This document shows, in pieces, positions 21,395 to 32,470 of a DNA stretch of 64,000 bases. The notes beneath the pieces were generated by a model. That model had not been told where the DNA came from and did not search any database. It was given only the letters and a program-made list of their open reading frames with translations. The first letter of the stretch is position 1. The number at the start of each line of letters is the position of its first letter. The stretch is from Cenococcum geophilum 1.58 (taxonomy: Eukaryota; Ascomycota; Dothideomycetes; Gloniales; Gloniaceae). A program made the position numbers and the translations under genes. Where the stretch lies: contig KV748195.1 in assembly GCA_001692895.1 (NCBI GenBank), positions 1 to 64,000 of the forward strand, given 5' to 3'.

Positions 21395-22705
21395 ATAGTT
21401 TAGGTACTAGTATATAAAATAGACACTCTAGCCCGCCGCTGGGTATATTGTATTTAAGCTAGCCACTCGTCACTTGTTAACGCAGTTAATTCTTCTACTA
21501 TTTCTACTCTATTTCTTAACCTATTTATATTTACGTGGTAAATAATGTGGTATACTCCTAAGTAAACTTATTTACTGGCTAAATATAATACCTATTAGCT
21601 AAGGAAACGCAGCTAAGGAGATAGATCGTCCGCTGCTTAACCTATTGTTATTAATAAGTCTTCTGCTAAAGTGGCGGTAAACAACGAAACTATAACGGTG
21701 GAATACTTTTTTATCTTTTTAGAGTATAAAAAGGTCACTATTACTCTAAATAGCTCTATAATAAGTAGACAACTTTAGGAGCTTGCTGTAAAAACTTGGA
21801 AAGTAAACGCCAGAGGGATTTGTCTTAGTTTTAACGGTAGAGAACTTATTAATAACAATATACTACTTATATCTAAAGGAATAAGGCCGAAATCGGCAAT
21901 TACTTGTTCGCTTAAGATGCACAAATGTGTTATTTATAGTGATAATGTTAGCTACCTAGATTGGCTAATAATTGGAATAACATAGAACTGTAGCCACGAA
22001 TCCGCTACTTATAAGACTTGCTTACGGAACTAAATAGGTGTATGTCTTAACCGCAATGATTAGGATAACATCCTATATCCGGAAGATAGCTATAGAGAGA
22101 TGCTATAGTACGCTAACGTTAAACGTTTTATAAGCCTAAAGGAATTCGTTAGGTAATGTAAAAGCCTTTATAGATAAGAACTACAGCTCCTAACGAAATT
22201 GCCTTATTTAGGTACAATTTTCTCTCCTCCAGATCCGCATTAAACGCGATTTTAAACTTCCGCTAGTGTATTGCGCCTAGTTATAATAGCGGCTATATCT
22301 ATAATCTAGGCCCAGATAAAGGCTATATATTTACTTATATTAAATGCAGCTTTAAGACCTATACGACTTGCTAGTGCGCTTAATACGAAAGTAAAACTTA
22401 TAAACAGTATAAAACTCGCATAGTTATATAAGATACGTTTAATACGGCGTTAAAGGCGAAGATTGTATCTACGGCTAAGGAATGCCCTAGTTGTAAGAGT
22501 AAAATCAAAAAGAATAGTAGGTGTGATTATATAACCTATAAGTCGTTACCCCCTCAATTTAATTTAAAGTCGACATACTTACTATAGAGAAAGGCGGGAA
22601 ATATCACTATTAATTCTACTAGCTCTACTTTACTAATTATAAAGATATTTATAGACAAGGTAATATAGCGTATTATACTAGCTGTAAATATTACAGCAAT
22701 AATAT
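21395..22705 (+). repeat. duplicated block 4, copy A (partner 49690-50690, direct)
   Basis: It aligns from a TATA-containing stretch (AGTATATAAAATAGACA; partner GCTATATAATATATAC) through AGCCCGCCGCTGGGTAT to CTAGCTGTAAATATTACAGC. It carries an RBR-type E3 gene. Copy B lacks about 330 bases corresponding to about 21710-22015 here. Confidence 0.8.
21556..22587 (+). pseudogene. RBR-type (RING-IBR-RING) E3 ubiquitin ligase relic (copy A)
   Basis: RBR ligases take ubiquitin from E2 onto a cysteine in their last RING and pass it to substrate. In order along the plus strand: a ubiquitin-like stretch (ITVEYFFIFLEYKKVTITLN, then LSFNGRELI), RING1 (CSLKMHKCVIYSDN, CSHESATYKTCLRN, LYPEDSYREML), IBR (YNLGPDKGYIFTYIKCSFKT, then KTYKQYKTR), and a final RING start (ECPSCKSKIKKNSRCDYITY). 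Spacing fits RING1-IBR-RING2. Many Cys and His are now Tyr, as expected from C-to-T change, so it cannot coordinate zinc or catalyse. The frame shifts about twice, perhaps at introns. The start codon is unclear; ATG at 21553-21555 is not conserved in copy B. TAG at 22585-22587 ends the trace. Confidence 0.75.
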
Positions 22706-23984
22706 TATTAACCGACTCTATTAAGACAGAAACTTAATTAGCGGGTGTTACTTAGTGTAATAATTATATCTATTAGCATCTTTGTGATTTCCCTATAATA
22801 CGATAATCTTATATAACTATAAATAAAGGAAATTAATCTGGCTAGTTATTTCTATTTAGAATACCCCGATTAATATAATAGCCTTTAAGAGATGTAGAAT
22901 CCTCAACTGCGGCTATTAGAATATTAGTACTTCTATATTCTTAATCTATAGGAACTCCCAAATTTCTCTTCCTATCTGCTCCTTTTATTAGCAATAATTG
23001 TAGGGTCTTTAAAATATTAGCTATAATAAGTAAGGAACTTTTCGAGTATACATACTATAGCTATTTTAGTTTTTACCGGTTTTAGGGAGAAATATATAGC
23101 GATCCTTTAACGGCCTTAGTAATTTTAAATACACCATCTAATAGGTCTCCTATATTTATCCTTACTAACCAATACAGCGCGACAGCCGCCCTCCTTAAAA
23201 ATGTAGTAGTCTTTAGCGCCATCAGGAAGCGTAAAATTAATGCTATATATAGAAAGAAGATTTTCTCGTTCCGTGGTTAGCCCTTTTATACCGATAAAAG
23301 CCGAAGATTGAAAAGTTCCTATTTTAAAATCTATGGCTTCCCAGAAAGAGTAAAATAGCTATAGCTTCTCCTGCCCATATATAAAGAGCCCTTTTATATT
23401 CTTTAGGGTATATTCTACTCAATAAAGTAAAACATCTTAAATATCCAACACAATTCCTAACTTGAAAACTACCTCCTTATTACCCTCTTCGTACTTATAA
23501 GGTTGCAGACATTAAAAAAAAAGTTTTCTCTTAAATTAAATATCTCCTTTCATATCTTTAGTAATAAGGATTATATAAGGTTTATGTAATCAACTAATAG
23601 TAGGGCTGTAGTAGGAATCCAAACAAGATCCGATAAGGAGAGGATGTATATTAAATTTTGTAATAGCTTATTTAAGCCATTCCGGAGATTTAAAGATATA
23701 CACCTATATAGTTGTATACAAAGTAAGGGGATCTTTTATACTATTATTTGCTATAGCTCTGTTAATATATTATAGTATATAGGATGCTTAAACAATATAT
23801 AGAGCGAAAATATCTTAGCTGCTAGAAGATATAGTAAGGAGTGCTAAAAATAGGGGTATAGAAAATAGGGGTTTAGAAATATAATTGAAGGTAAGTATAT
23901 AATGGAGGCTCTTAACCTCCGCAGCTTATTATCTTCATTTACTTAAGCTAGCCCACAACGACCTCTGCCCTATAAATATAATAA
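22706..23984 (-). other. unrecognised minus-strand coding trace; otherwise empty
   Basis: On the minus strand, about 23380-22850 reads FYSFWEAIDFKIGTFQSSAF, TERENLLSIYSINFTLPDG, KEGGCRAVLVSKDKYRRPIR and KIAIVCILEKFL in one frame with few stops. Family not recognised; no signal peptide was found upstream. The remainder is AT-rich without a trace. Confidence 0.35.
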
Positions 23985-24745
23985 TTAACAAAGCCGATAA
24001 CAATACGCCTGCTATCTTATCACTACTAATACGCTAGGATGGATTAATAAAGACCTTATTAAGGCGTATATAACATTTAGTAAGCCAGGCCTATGGCTGT
24101 CAGGCCTTTGGAAAACTCGTATACTAACTTCTTAACACTTCTTTCCTCCTTAGCCTTAGTTCGAATTAGGTATAGAAAATCTACATTAAGCCTTAATTTA
24201 ATAAGGAGCTCTAAATAGACCCCGCTTTAATAAGATTACTATAGTACAAAGCTAGAGGACTAGAGCCTACTAGGAAGTAGTTATAGAGATCTTAAAGAAG
24301 CTTTAGCTAAATAATATTACGCTATATTGTAACGCAAGCCTTAAAAAGAGCCGAGATAATAACAGGACCGCTTCTATTAGGAAGATCTAATACTAATAAG
24401 TTTATAAGGAAGATTGACGCAACACTTCACCTTAGAAAAGGCTGTAGGATTATACTAATAGCTAATCAGCTCTAAAGCTGCCATCCTTACGCAGCTACGG
24501 ACTGGTAAGTTATTTCTAAAGGAATATCTTTACAATATTAATGCAGCAGAGACGGCGTTATGTAACTGTGGGCTTATAGAATCTATATAGCACTTCCTCT
24601 TCTCCTGTAGGAGGTGGGCGTAGTAGACTATGCACTAGGAGGCTACTTAAGTAGACGAGAAGGAGGTAGGAATATTAACGGCCTAATTAAACGCTGGAAG
24701 CTAGACATTAGCGCAGTTAGAGCTACGATTAAGTGTTAACCGTTA
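23985..24745 (+). mobile_element. Tad-like LINE, 3' part of ORF2
   Basis: The plus strand ends in the C-terminal signature of fungal non-LTR retrotransposons: QLRTGKLFLKEYLYNINAAE, then ALCNCGLIESI.HFLFSCRRW, which is the 'LRTGH..L..YL..I...ES..C.CG..ET..HFLF.C..W' motif after the RNase H domain. Upstream about 200 codons are open in changing frames. No reverse transcriptase motif was found, so the copy is 5' truncated, as LINE insertions often are. The 3' end lies near 24745; no poly(A) tail could be fixed. Confidence 0.7.
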
Positions 24746-24802
24746 AGGTCACTGTTAGGTACTACCTTATAACTTACTACCCGTTTCTTTTATCTTACCT
24801 AC

Positions 24803-25037
24803 TGTCGACTAGATATCCGTGCACCGATTATAAGAATTAAATAAGGACTCTGTCTATTAAAACGTAGTTTTAAGACCTCTATATATATATATAGGAAAGG
24901 TGTAAGAAAGGAAAGATAAGGGGGGTAAGGGGAGTTAATAAAACTTAGGGTAGGTAACCGAGTCGATAACCGAGTCGATAACCGAGTCAATGAGTAAGTA
25001 GCTAAGTTAGGGTAAGATAACCTGATTTAGGTCGACA
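24803..25037 (+). mobile_element. solo LTR, family D (CCTAC target duplication)
   Basis: 235-bp fossil LTR beginning TGTCGACTAGATATCC and ending GATTTAGGTCGACA, with CCTAC at 24798-24802 and 25038-25042. Inside are AAATAAGGACTCTGTCTATT, a run of TA repeats near 24880 and three tandem units of GATAACCGAGTC. Two other full copies (49438-49672, 58322-58556) are also exactly 235 bp. Confidence 0.9.
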
Positions 25038-25042
25038 CCTAC

Positions 25043-25180
25043 CCTTTAACCCGGTTATCGACTTGGTTATCGATACGGTTACTAACTTAGTTACCGACTT
25101 AGATTACTACCCTTTCCTTATATATATAGAGAGCTTTTAGAGCTAGATTTAATTAATAAAGTTTTTATAAAATACCTATC
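25043..25180 (-). repeat. LTR-D-like fragment, opposite orientation
   Basis: It reads GGTTATCGACTTGGTTATCG, then CCTTTCCTTATATATATAGA, which is the reverse complement of text typical of families D and E. It abuts the CCTAC duplication of the solo LTR at 24803-25037. Edges unclear; fossil. Confidence 0.45.
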
Positions 25181-26059
25181 TATCTAATAGGAAGCGACAA
25201 TTATATAAAAGAGTGTTAGAGGTTCCACCTGATAAAAAGCAATATTAATATTAAGTAATAGATATATAGTTCTTATAGTTGGCTTCTAAACTAGAGCAAG
25301 TATGGTTCCAGTAGAAAGAATTTAGTTAGCGCTCCGTAACGGCCCTTACCCTAGATAGTGTATAGCTATAATAGAATATATATATATAGAAACCCCTACT
25401 AGCGTTATATAACCCCTATATTTAGGATTACTGTCTTATTTATTATCTAATAACCTTTAGTACGAAAGCAGAGGAGGGTTAACTTATTAATAGAACGCGA
25501 ATGCGCACGAACGCCTGCACGAACGCCTACGTAAGCGCCTATACTTTGACTATGCGGTTAAAGTTCCTTAAAACCTCTTTAACCACCTATATAGAAGATA
25601 AGCAATATATAGAGTTTTAGCTTTATAACCTTAATTTAATATAAAGCTCTACTTAAAGCCTAATGTAGAGCTCTAAAGCTCTACTAATATGCAGCACTAA
25701 TATACTAGGAAGACTATTTCTTAGATAGAGACTAGTAAATTAGTAAGTGCGCCTTAAGTTCTGCCCTTACTATCTAAGTCGCTTACTAAGATAAACTTCT
25801 GTTAACTGACTATATATCTAATTAGCTAGCTGTCAGCGACGCTAGCTATTAGCTATACTAGTTGTAAAGGATAATTCCTATAAATTAACTTCACTGATTA
25901 AATATATGCCGCAATTCTCCATTGCGGTTGCTCCTAGCAAAAGGGCAATTCAATCCTGTATATATACTCGACTTTATAAAATCAGCCTAAATAAATGATA
26001 CTAATTATGGAAAAGAAATATCAACTGCAACAATCTCTATATTTTAAATTAGAGCAATA
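25181..26059. other. no gene recognised; CpG-rich tandem repeat
   Basis: At about 25498-25546 there are short tandem units, CGAATGCGCA, CGAACGCCTGCA and CGAACGCCTACG, that keep all their CpG. The rest is AT-rich without a coding trace. Confidence 0.35.
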
Positions 26060-26960
26060 ACTAGGATGACAGTGACTAGCAAAGTCATTGCAACTATATA
26101 GAAAAATACGCCCATATAAAGCCCTGGAATATCCCCTCTCTCTTAAATAATGCTAAACAGTAGGCTCTGCGTCTTTGCTAAAATATTATATAGGATTATA
26201 GTAGGTATAAGGAAGACGATGGAAATTATAATGCCTAATAATACTCTTAAGGAGCTCTTTAAAGGCGACCCTAGGTTTTAGAAGTATTTTATTAGGCTAC
26301 ATAGTTTATCCCAAATAGTGGTAATAAATATAATACCTATAATAAAGGAAAGCACCAAACCAATAATAAAAAAGTCGTTAAAGAATGAACCCTTTAAGAT
26401 GTTTAGGGTTTAGTCTAATAACTAGATCTTCTGCTCCTTTGCCTTTATAGACTGTAATAATAAAACTAAAAATAGATTAGATAGCTTTAGTAAAAGGTCC
26501 TTATAAGTCAGCCTATTATTAAACCCAGTATAATACCTGCCTATGCCTAAACTACAATTTAAAGGGATGGCGTTACCTAAGGTAGTCGAGATTACGGTAC
26601 TAACGGCCCCCGTAGTACTCTGGATAACGCTAGCAACTAAAGAAATTGCGACGTTTATATTATTTGTAAGGGATTTTAATTGTTAAGGTAATGAAGCGAG
26701 GCCATTACCGTCTGGGATTAACACTCAGCGTTAAGTAAACGAGATTTTATTAAACTGGGGGCAATTTAAGTATTGAGAATAAGCGGACGGATAAGACTCT
26801 TACTTTAAATACGAGGATACCCTTCTCTAAGTTTTCCGGCTTTTAGAGCGTCTAGGCATATAATACTATATAAGTAATAAATACAAGGAGGTAGGTAAAT
26901 GACGCAATTATAAAAATTAGAAAAGTTTTTAACGGTATAATAAATATAGTTGAGTAAATG
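26060..26960 (-). pseudogene. multi-pass membrane protein relic
   Basis: The minus strand reads an N-terminal hydrophobic segment (NYIYYTVKNF, CIYYLYSIICL), an external-type loop (VLIPDGNGLASLP, SLTNNINVAISLVASVIQST, TLGNAIPLNCSLGIGRYYTG), then three hydrophobic segments (FIIGLVLSFIIGIIFITTIW, VLLGIIISIVFLIPTIIL, VFFYIVAMTLLVTVILVIAL). Four membrane segments with a large loop after the first is the layout of the fungal SUR7/PalI and similar families, but no diagnostic motif could be confirmed, so the family stays open. Stops are mostly Gln/Trp type and the frame is held over most of the loop and C-terminal part. Confidence 0.55.
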
Positions 26961-27514
26961 AGGGCTTATTTACCTATAAATACTTAAGACCTCTTTACGC
27001 ATCCCACTACATTCTACCCTCCGTTTGCTAATATTATTAATAGTAGGTATAATATATGTAAGTTAGATTAGAAAGTAAGGGCTAAAGTTAATACCTTAAG
27101 GCTATTCTCCTCTTAAAGCCATTATGTCTGCAATTTTGTAGAACCTTTTAGATTGTAAGAGTCGGAGAGGATATCCTCTATATTCGAGCTGTATAATTAG
27201 CTACACCCCTTAGCGTTTACGGACTTATTATCTTCTCTAAAATATTCACCACCGTGGCTGTAATTAATATTACTATCGCTTAAGCTATCCTTATCTTCGG
27301 CTAGGCGTTTACCTATTTATTAACGGAAATCCTAGTAGCTTTGCTGCGTAGTGCATACGTACTACCCTTAGAATTGCTGAAAAATATTACCATATTCTTT
27401 AGGTTAACTTAGTTCCTATTAATCTACTCTTTTCATATCTATAACGACCTAATATTTCCCTCCAACTAAGGTAGAAGTTATAATCTTATTTAAATATAAG
27501 AAATATAAACATTA
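26961..27514. other. no gene recognised
   Basis: AT-rich text upstream of the membrane protein relic. No trace of a known family. Confidence 0.3.
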
Positions 27515-28830
27515 CTAGAAACTTTATGCCCCTTAATCTATATCTACAGGGGTGATTACGGTTAGTAACAATAGGTAAGAACTTTAACAATCCTCTACTA
27601 CTAAAAAGAGATAAAAAGAAAGGCTAAAAGTAATGGGAGAAGTATAGCTAAAAACAAAGCTAGCAGAAAACCTATATAATATTTTAGTTAGTATTTCCAC
27701 AGTTCTTGTAAAAAACCACTTCTTAAACGCCAAATAATGCGTATTTATAGTACCTGCAGAATCCTAATAATAAAAAATGTCTTAAAAGCAAGATCGAATA
27801 TATAATAAAATATATACCCGTGTACTTTCTTACGGATTAAGAAATATCCTATAGTAAATTTATAAAAATCTAATTTAAATCTAGAATAATACTAATAAAA
27901 ATTAAAGGCTATCTCTAAGAGCGCTAGATGGTTAAGTTAATTTAACCTTTCGTATATAACTCTGCTAATAACATTAAGTGCCGTTTTATTGGGTTTAACT
28001 TAGTTAGCTATTAACCTTAAAAGTTTCTAATTTAGCTAGTTTAGTAAAAGGCTTCCTATAATCCGGGTGCCGACTAGGGCTAAAAGCTTTTAACCCTTTA
28101 TAACTGCTAGTTTTATAAAGACTAGTATAGGTACCTTAAGGACTTTATTAATAAATAAGTAGGTGCTATTTTCGCCTAATACGTCTTAAATAGCTAGTAG
28201 ATATTTAAGTAATAAGCAGGCATCGTCTTTACTTAATAATTTAGCATTAATATTCTTAAGAGCTAAGTAGGCATTATCTTTACTCTAGAATTCCAGTTTA
28301 ATTTAAGGCACTTTCTTTAGCACGCCTAGTAAAACCTCGTTATCGTCTTTAAACTTAGTGGGGTTTTCTTTATCTAAAGAGCACTAAGACTCTCTATCAT
28401 TAGTATCTATTATTAGGTCGTACTTATATAGAAGTTCGGCTGGCTCTGCTATTTAGGATCTTAATTAGTTTAAAGGGCCGAAGGGCAGTGCGTTTTTAAT
28501 TGCTTAGCAGATAAGTAGCTATAATTAATAGTGCTATAGTGGGATTTGGATTATTTAAGGTAAAACTACTTTAAATAAGATAATGCTAAAGCTGCTCACG
28601 GCTCCCTTTTTATATTCCCTAAAAATAGCTACCTTCTAATTACCTAGTCGTTGCCTGGAGGGGAAACACGATAGTATACGGCACCGTTATAGGGATTTCA
28701 TCCTTATTCTTCAGATTAGGATAATGTTAGGCCAATAAAGATGGCGGATTTTCCTACCTATTATATTAGTAGACAAACTAAAACAACTAATAGAAGAAAT
28801 ACACTATTAGATACGAATTATAGAGACTCT
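27515..28830 (+). repeat. duplicated block 2, copy B (partner 7692-9600, direct)
   Basis: Second copy of the block described at 7692. It has no ambiguous bases. It lacks about 560 bases relative to copy A, with the junction near 28712 (CATCCTTATTCTTCAGATTA). Confidence 0.75.
28080..28480 (-). pseudogene. unrecognised gene relic, block 2 copy B
   Basis: Minus-strand paralogue of 8100-8720. It reads SSQIVKPAELLYKYDLIIDT, then KFKDDNEVLLGVLKKVP, KNINAKLLSKDDACLLLKYL and IPVFIKLAVIKGQKLLAL. Copy B has GAG and CAA codons where copy A has RIP-type changes, and the reverse, so the two copies decayed independently. Function unknown. Confidence 0.5.
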
Positions 28831-29462
28831 AGAGCTATATTTAAAATTAAGTCGCTTATTTAATTCCCATATTGCAAAGTTTACAGTTTATATTTATTGT
28901 GCACTTCTTATATTATTAATAGGCAGACTAACGGTTATAAAGCATTTCCAATTAAGGCCCTAGAGCCTCTTGCAATAAAACAGAGTTATTATTATTTTCT
29001 TCTTTAGATCTTCTAATTAATAGATTATTAGCGAAGATAAATATAAGGTCAATAGGGGATTATAACCTAATTTAGTATATATATAAGGAGACTAAAATCT
29101 GTAAATATCGCTAAGGCCTTTTGCTAAAATACGGTGAAGATTCTTACGGTAAAGATTCTTATAGTATAAATAGGAAACCTATATATAATAGAGACCCTTA
29201 GTATACAGGTAATTTCGCGCTTTTTTTTTAAAAAATATTTTTTTCTAGAATTATAATGTATGCACCGGGTTTAGGCCCGGTTGGTATTAAAGAGGAGTGT
29301 TAGTAAAACTTAAAACTAAAAATTAACAAAACGGCAATTTTCTAGTATAGTAGATTCTTTAGCAATACAATTCCTTTAACCGCTTGCAATCTAATTATTA
29401 ATTTACTGCACTAAGAACGACCTAAGCCCAAATTAGCGCTATGCAATATTTCAAGATGTGTT
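28831..29462. other. no gene recognised; 15-bp tandem repeat
   Basis: Two 15-base units (TACGGTGAAGATTCT, TACGGTAAAGATTCT) stand in tandem at 29130-29159. A T-rich run follows near 29223. The text CTAACGGTTATAAAGCATTT near 28931 recurs near 48212, so a minor dispersed repeat is present. No coding trace. Confidence 0.35.
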
Positions 29463-30181
29463 TTATAGATAGCTTACTTTTAAAATACCGTTAGTAGTAA
29501 GCTTGGTGCCCTCGTCTCTAGTAAAAGATATAGTATTAATAATATCGCGGAGGTCTTCTTCTCCAGCTATAAGCTCGTCATTAAGCTGCTTTAAATGCTC
29601 TTTAGCGCTAGGCTCCTTACTAACTTAGAAAAACTAAATGCCCACTTACCACGCTAGGGCATCGTATTTGTTAAGCTTCTTAATAGCGGCAATAATTAGG
29701 CTCTCCACGTTATTACTTACTTCTCCGTTAGTAATAACGATAATGTTTATTAGCTTAGGCTTTGCGCTTTCTAGAGCTGCCTAATATTCCTAAAAATACG
29801 GTCTAAGAATTTAACTTAACCGCTATCTAGTAGGCGTGCCACCTATTAGGCGTATAGAAGTAAAAATCTCGGTAATAGTGGCGGGAGTAGTAATATTACG
29901 ATAATGGGTACTATTAGGGTTATTTAGAAAGTAGATATTAATGCCGTTGGCATCATAGGCTATGCAAATCGGTATAATAGTTTTTAGCGCTTTCCCGGTT
30001 TCTTACTATAAGCGGCCTGCCATACTACCGCTGTTATTAATTAGGAAGATAGTATTAAAGGAACTTAGAAATGCATAGCAGTTATTAGTGGGGAGTTGCG
30101 TAGCGGTAGTAAGAGATTATATTGGTGCCGCCTGCGGTACAGACGTGTATACTAGAGGTAGCTTATTTAAAGGCGTAGTAA
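29463..30181 (-). pseudogene. VWA-domain protein relic
   Basis: The minus strand reads YAFLSSFNTIFLINNSGSMA near the start, matching strand 1 and the metal-site motif (usually D.SGS; the first Asp is Asn here), then AYDANGINIYFLNNPNSTHY, IRLIGGTPT, INIIVITNGEVSNNVESLII, KYDALAW.VGI and DLRDIINTISFTRDEGTKLT. This is a whole von Willebrand factor A domain of the fungal single-domain type (about 240 codons). Such domains bind metal and partner proteins; their role in these fungal proteins is not established. Almost one frame throughout, with stops at Gln/Trp positions. Stop taken at 29463-29465; the N-terminus is approximate as no ATG is left. Confidence 0.75.
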
Positions 30182-30270
30182 ACACATTTATACTAGGACA
30201 ATCTATAAAGAAATATAAGCCTAGAGCAGAATAAAGGAGAGTATTCTAATATAATTTACCTAGTTAACGG

Positions 30271-30740
30271 GTGGCGGGCAATAATAAGCCGAAGGGGTTG
30301 TTTAATAATAGTGGAACACTATACCCGGCGATTAAATATATTAATGCGCTTATTAAGGAGGTAGGGTTAGAGTTCTTACGCATAAACTTCTTCTTAATAT
30401 TACCGAGTATTTTGCCTAAGTTTTGGCAAAGAAGTAAAGGAGAAGGATTATTATTAGGGGTTGGTCCTAAGTAGAACGGAGAAAGAATAGTTACTAATAT
30501 TTTACTAACTTAAAGCAAACTGCTTTGTGATTTATATCATTACGGGGTTAAATATTCTATAGTTCCTAAATTAAACCTTTATACTAGTGCTTAGTTGGCC
30601 CTTTAAGGAGATTTGGTATAACTACGGTAAAGGTAAACCTGGCCTTATGGTCTGTAAAAGCGCCTTAAGAAAGTTGTATATAAGCCCCCCCCCTATAAGA
30701 TAAGGGTACCCGTATTTTAGCCTAGCTTGTTTTTTCGCCA
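30271..30740 (+). pseudogene. unrecognised coding trace upstream of the VWA relic
   Basis: It is open from a GTG at 30271: AGNNKPKGLFNNSGTLYPAI, then FLRINFFLILPSILPKFWQR and GEGLLLGVGPK; beyond the first stop the same frame goes on with NGERIVTNILLT and KLLCDLYHYGVKYSIVPKLN. It is divergent from the VWA gene, 90 bp apart. No family recognised. There is no ATG and a chance frame is possible. Confidence 0.3.
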
Positions 30741-30744
30741 AGTA

Positions 30745-31020
30745 GCTTAATTATAGGAGGTAATTGTGATTTAACTATAGATGGCACCGTCTACTTAATA
30801 ATGCTTATAACTAGCACCTATTTTAGGTTAGCGTAAGCATAATAGGATTTTTCTTACAGTATACTGCACGCGCTTACCTAGGCAAGACTTAAAGCGACTT
30901 TTCACAGCTACTATTTTTTATTACAGCTATTTTTAAGAGGTTATTAAAATATAAGGACACGAAATATTATGGATATTGATATTATTTTTTAAAATTAGCA
31001 AGCCGTTCTTCGCCTAGCTT
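30745..31020 (+). repeat. dispersed repeat G, copy 2 (empty site for the TRIM)
   Basis: See copy 1 at 19600. It continues past copy 1 with TTAAAATATAAGGACACGAA, ATATTATGGATATTGATATT and TTTAAAATTAG. Copy 3 at 63170-63820 has the same order, but a 421-bp miniature LTR element splits it at the A/T-rich point after TATAAAAT. This copy therefore shows what the site looks like without that insertion. Confidence 0.6.
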
Positions 31021-31439
31021 CTAGTTTTTGTCCTATATACCCTCTATAGCGCTTAGTATAGACTTCTACTACGGCTAAAATATCGGCTTTAGTGCAGCTT
31101 CCCCTAGCTACTTAGACCTTAGTAGTTACTAAACGTATAACCTTATAACCAACTCTTATAGCTAATAGAAACCCTTCTTAACTCTATCTAGCTCTAGTGG
31201 ATATGCGCCCGTATATCTATTAAGACACTATAGTCCCCTTTTATATAAGTTATCGAAACTTAATATAAAAAAGTATAACTAGAAAGACCAATTATAATTA
31301 GCTAGGGTAGTTAAGAAGTAAATCTAATAATTCTCTAAGCTAAAACTTAGTTTAGCCAATTTTATTAATTCTATTTACTTTAGCAGCTATAGAAGGAACT
31401 TAACTAACTTAGCTAAATTATTACTAAGGTTTAAGGACC
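31021..31439. other. no gene recognised
   Basis: AT-rich text downstream of the F-box-like relic. No trace I trust. Confidence 0.3.
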
Positions 31440-32470
31440 GTAAATATAAACGGTATAAGTTTATAAACCCTCTAAATAGAATAGTATCTTATAGCGTACA
31501 CTATAGAGGGGTGTCGAGTTTAAGGTATTTGGCCGTCCGGAAGAGCTTCGTTAAAATATATAATTGGGATCCGCTATACAATAACTTCGGGTTAGTAAAT
31601 CCCGCTACTATAGGTTTTAGGCATAATTAGACCTTAAAACTGACGTCTATATCTTCTAAGAGTGCCCTATGGAAAGTAATATACTTTTACACCCCATCTT
31701 TAAAATCTTTAGTTCTCCGTTCTAGAGAATATACTAAGGAAATAGTAACGCCTGCGACCTCTATATTACGTTCCGCCACTTATATTGCTATAAGTACCCT
31801 CCTAAAGATCTAGCTAATATAATTAAGGGTATTCCTAGCCATTATATAGTAAACGGACGGCGCGCCGTTCTCCTATAAGAGTTAATTAAATCTATATAGC
31901 GAGTAAGTTCCTCGCTAAACGCCATCGCCGAAATTAGGTAGCCTAATAGTAATTTCTTAGCAATCTAGGTTTTTAATAGTAGTTGCTAGCATTTCTACAT
32001 CTAAATTAGTTTCCTAGATTTTGGCCTAGTTTTTTTAGAATAACATAATCTAGGGAAATATAGTTTAATTAGTATAAGCCAAACTCTTAAGGACCTAGGA
32101 AACCTAACTTTATAGATCTTTTTCGGTTGCCTAGCTACAGGAGAAGATATAAATTAATATAATAAATGTCCTATATACGCTTGTTAATAGTTCTATCGCG
32201 TATTTAAGGTCTAATTTGTTTATAATAACCGATAGGCTTCCTTTATATATAAAGGTATCTATAAAGGTCTTACGGGAGACGCGCTTAAATACTTTATAGG
32301 TCCTATGGATATCCCACAAGTATAAGCGGTAAGAGTAGTTAGCGGTAATAAATGACTATATAAGATCTAAGAGCTCTTCTAAAATGCTATATATATTACT
32401 TATAACTACTAGTATAAATAAAGACTAAAGGCGGGAATGGTTAGTGGAGGGAGGCGTAGGAAAGATAACG
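31440..32470 (-). pseudogene. F-box-like protein relic
   Basis: The minus strand reads ILEELLDLI.SFITANYSYR, then RTYKVFKRVSRKTFIDTFIY, IINKLDLKYAIELLTSVYRT, QEITIRLPNFGDGV, NYISQIFRRVLIAI, YITFHRALLEDIDV and LFRTAKYLKLDTPL. An initial 'LPEE(L/I)L.LI...' followed by '...V.R..RKTF' is the shape of fungal F-box proteins with a degenerate LRR-like tail. It spans about 340 codons in one frame for most of its length. The family is likely but not certain, since the F-box itself is short and worn. Confidence 0.5.

Noticed and set aside
24799-24990. 63-codon minus-strand open frame
   Set aside because: It lies almost wholly inside a solo LTR with its target duplication; the tandem TCGGTTATCGAC text keeps it open.
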